From Weissella soli (GTDB taxonomy: Bacteria > Bacillota > Bacilli > Lactobacillales > Lactobacillaceae): a DNA stretch of 64,000 bases. This document shows, in pieces, positions 63,863-64,000 of this stretch (its first letter is position 1; each line of letters opens with the position of its first letter). The translations under genes were made by a program, and so were the position numbers. Location: positions 1,364,001-1,428,000 of the forward strand of contig NZ_CP017326.1 of assembly GCF_001761545.1 (NCBI RefSeq), read 5' to 3'. Under the pieces are notes generated by a model that searched no databases, had not been told where the DNA came from, and saw nothing but the letters and a program-made list of their open reading frames with translations.

Positions 63863-64000
63863 AGACACTCTCCAAAATATAATAACCTTTATTCTTTGCA
63901 ATCACTGCCACGTTACCAAAGGTTTCTTCCATTAATTTCTTAGCGGATGGTGCGCCTTGTTTCTTTTGCAAAACAACTGTCAAAGTTCCCCCCGCTACCA
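63840..64000 (-). CDS. YbxB/RsmC-like class I methyltransferase (C-terminal end only)
   Basis: The last 53 codons of a gene entering from the right edge read GGTLTVVLQKKQGAPSAKK then FGNVAVIAKNKGYYILES, the typical end of YbxB-type SAM-dependent methyltransferases related to RsmC (small methyltransferase domain). The stop overlaps tadA by 23 nt. The N-terminal SAM-binding part is outside the window. Confidence 0.75.
   Translation of the reverse strand, partial: VAGGTLTVVLQKKQGAPSAKKLMEETFGNVAVIAKNKGYYILESVYDGNANA

Overview
The window is core chromosome of a lactic acid bacterium, almost certainly a Weissella (order Lactobacillales). The strongest clue is the FemX gene at 25945-26961, which by recall is very similar along its whole length to the structurally studied Weissella viridescens FemX. 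Other clues are a D-lactate dehydrogenase, a WalRK/YycHIJ/HtrA locus, a Phe T-box, HrcA/CIRCE and CcpA/cre regulation, and a POT-type peptide transporter. Base composition is moderate and no phage, insertion sequence or CRISPR array was seen. Species was not determined.

Nearly every gene lies on the minus strand, so the list reads backwards along transcription. From the left: the end of mltG; pheS-pheT behind a T-box; a dut-radA-yacL-gltX run; a GNAT gene next to a fused GNAT/NlpC-P60-like pseudoenzyme; a LysM-CHAP wall hydrolase with a WalR box; clpL with a CIRCE promoter; a lone oxidoreductase, rpmF, a MarR gene and tRNA-Gln; a standalone EIIC-type membrane protein and ldhD; the rapZ-yvcK-whiA-clpP operon; a GH43 xylosidase with cre and an operator-like palindrome; a TauE/SafE protein, femX, prfB and secA; nnrD; murT-gatD; manA; a MucBP/SH3b-like protein; three tRNA-Asn in a tandem repeat; an ABC exporter; pgm and hflX; a 560-nt stretch that looks like a structured non-coding RNA; cshA, murA and rpoE; an HD hydrolase and HAD pair; a DUF1934 gene; the walR-walK-yycH-yycI-yycJ-htrA operon with a C-rich hairpin 3' tail; tRNA-Lys; pepO; two orphan small proteins; dnaX-ybaB-recR-yaaL behind the SRP RNA; dtpT; tadA; and the end of a YbxB-like methyltransferase.

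The genes fall into themes. Cell envelope: MltG, FemX (bridge alanine), MurT/GatD (isoglutamine amidation), MurA, LysM-CHAP hydrolase, RapZ/YvcK, and WalRK, which probably controls the hydrolase. Protein quality: ClpL, ClpP, HtrA, SecA. Translation: PheST, GltX, RF2, TadA, L32, five tRNAs. Replication and repair: DnaX, RecR, YbaB, RadA, Dut. Carbon control: cre sites at the xylosidase, manA and the candidate ncRNA promoter.

The most unusual items are the promoter-to-terminator non-coding unit at 40503-41098, the C-rich hairpin RNA behind htrA, the catalytically dead GNAT-P60 fusion, MurA with Asp at the fosfomycin-target Cys position, a MurT that has lost all zinc-ribbon cysteines, and a prfB with no internal frameshift stop.
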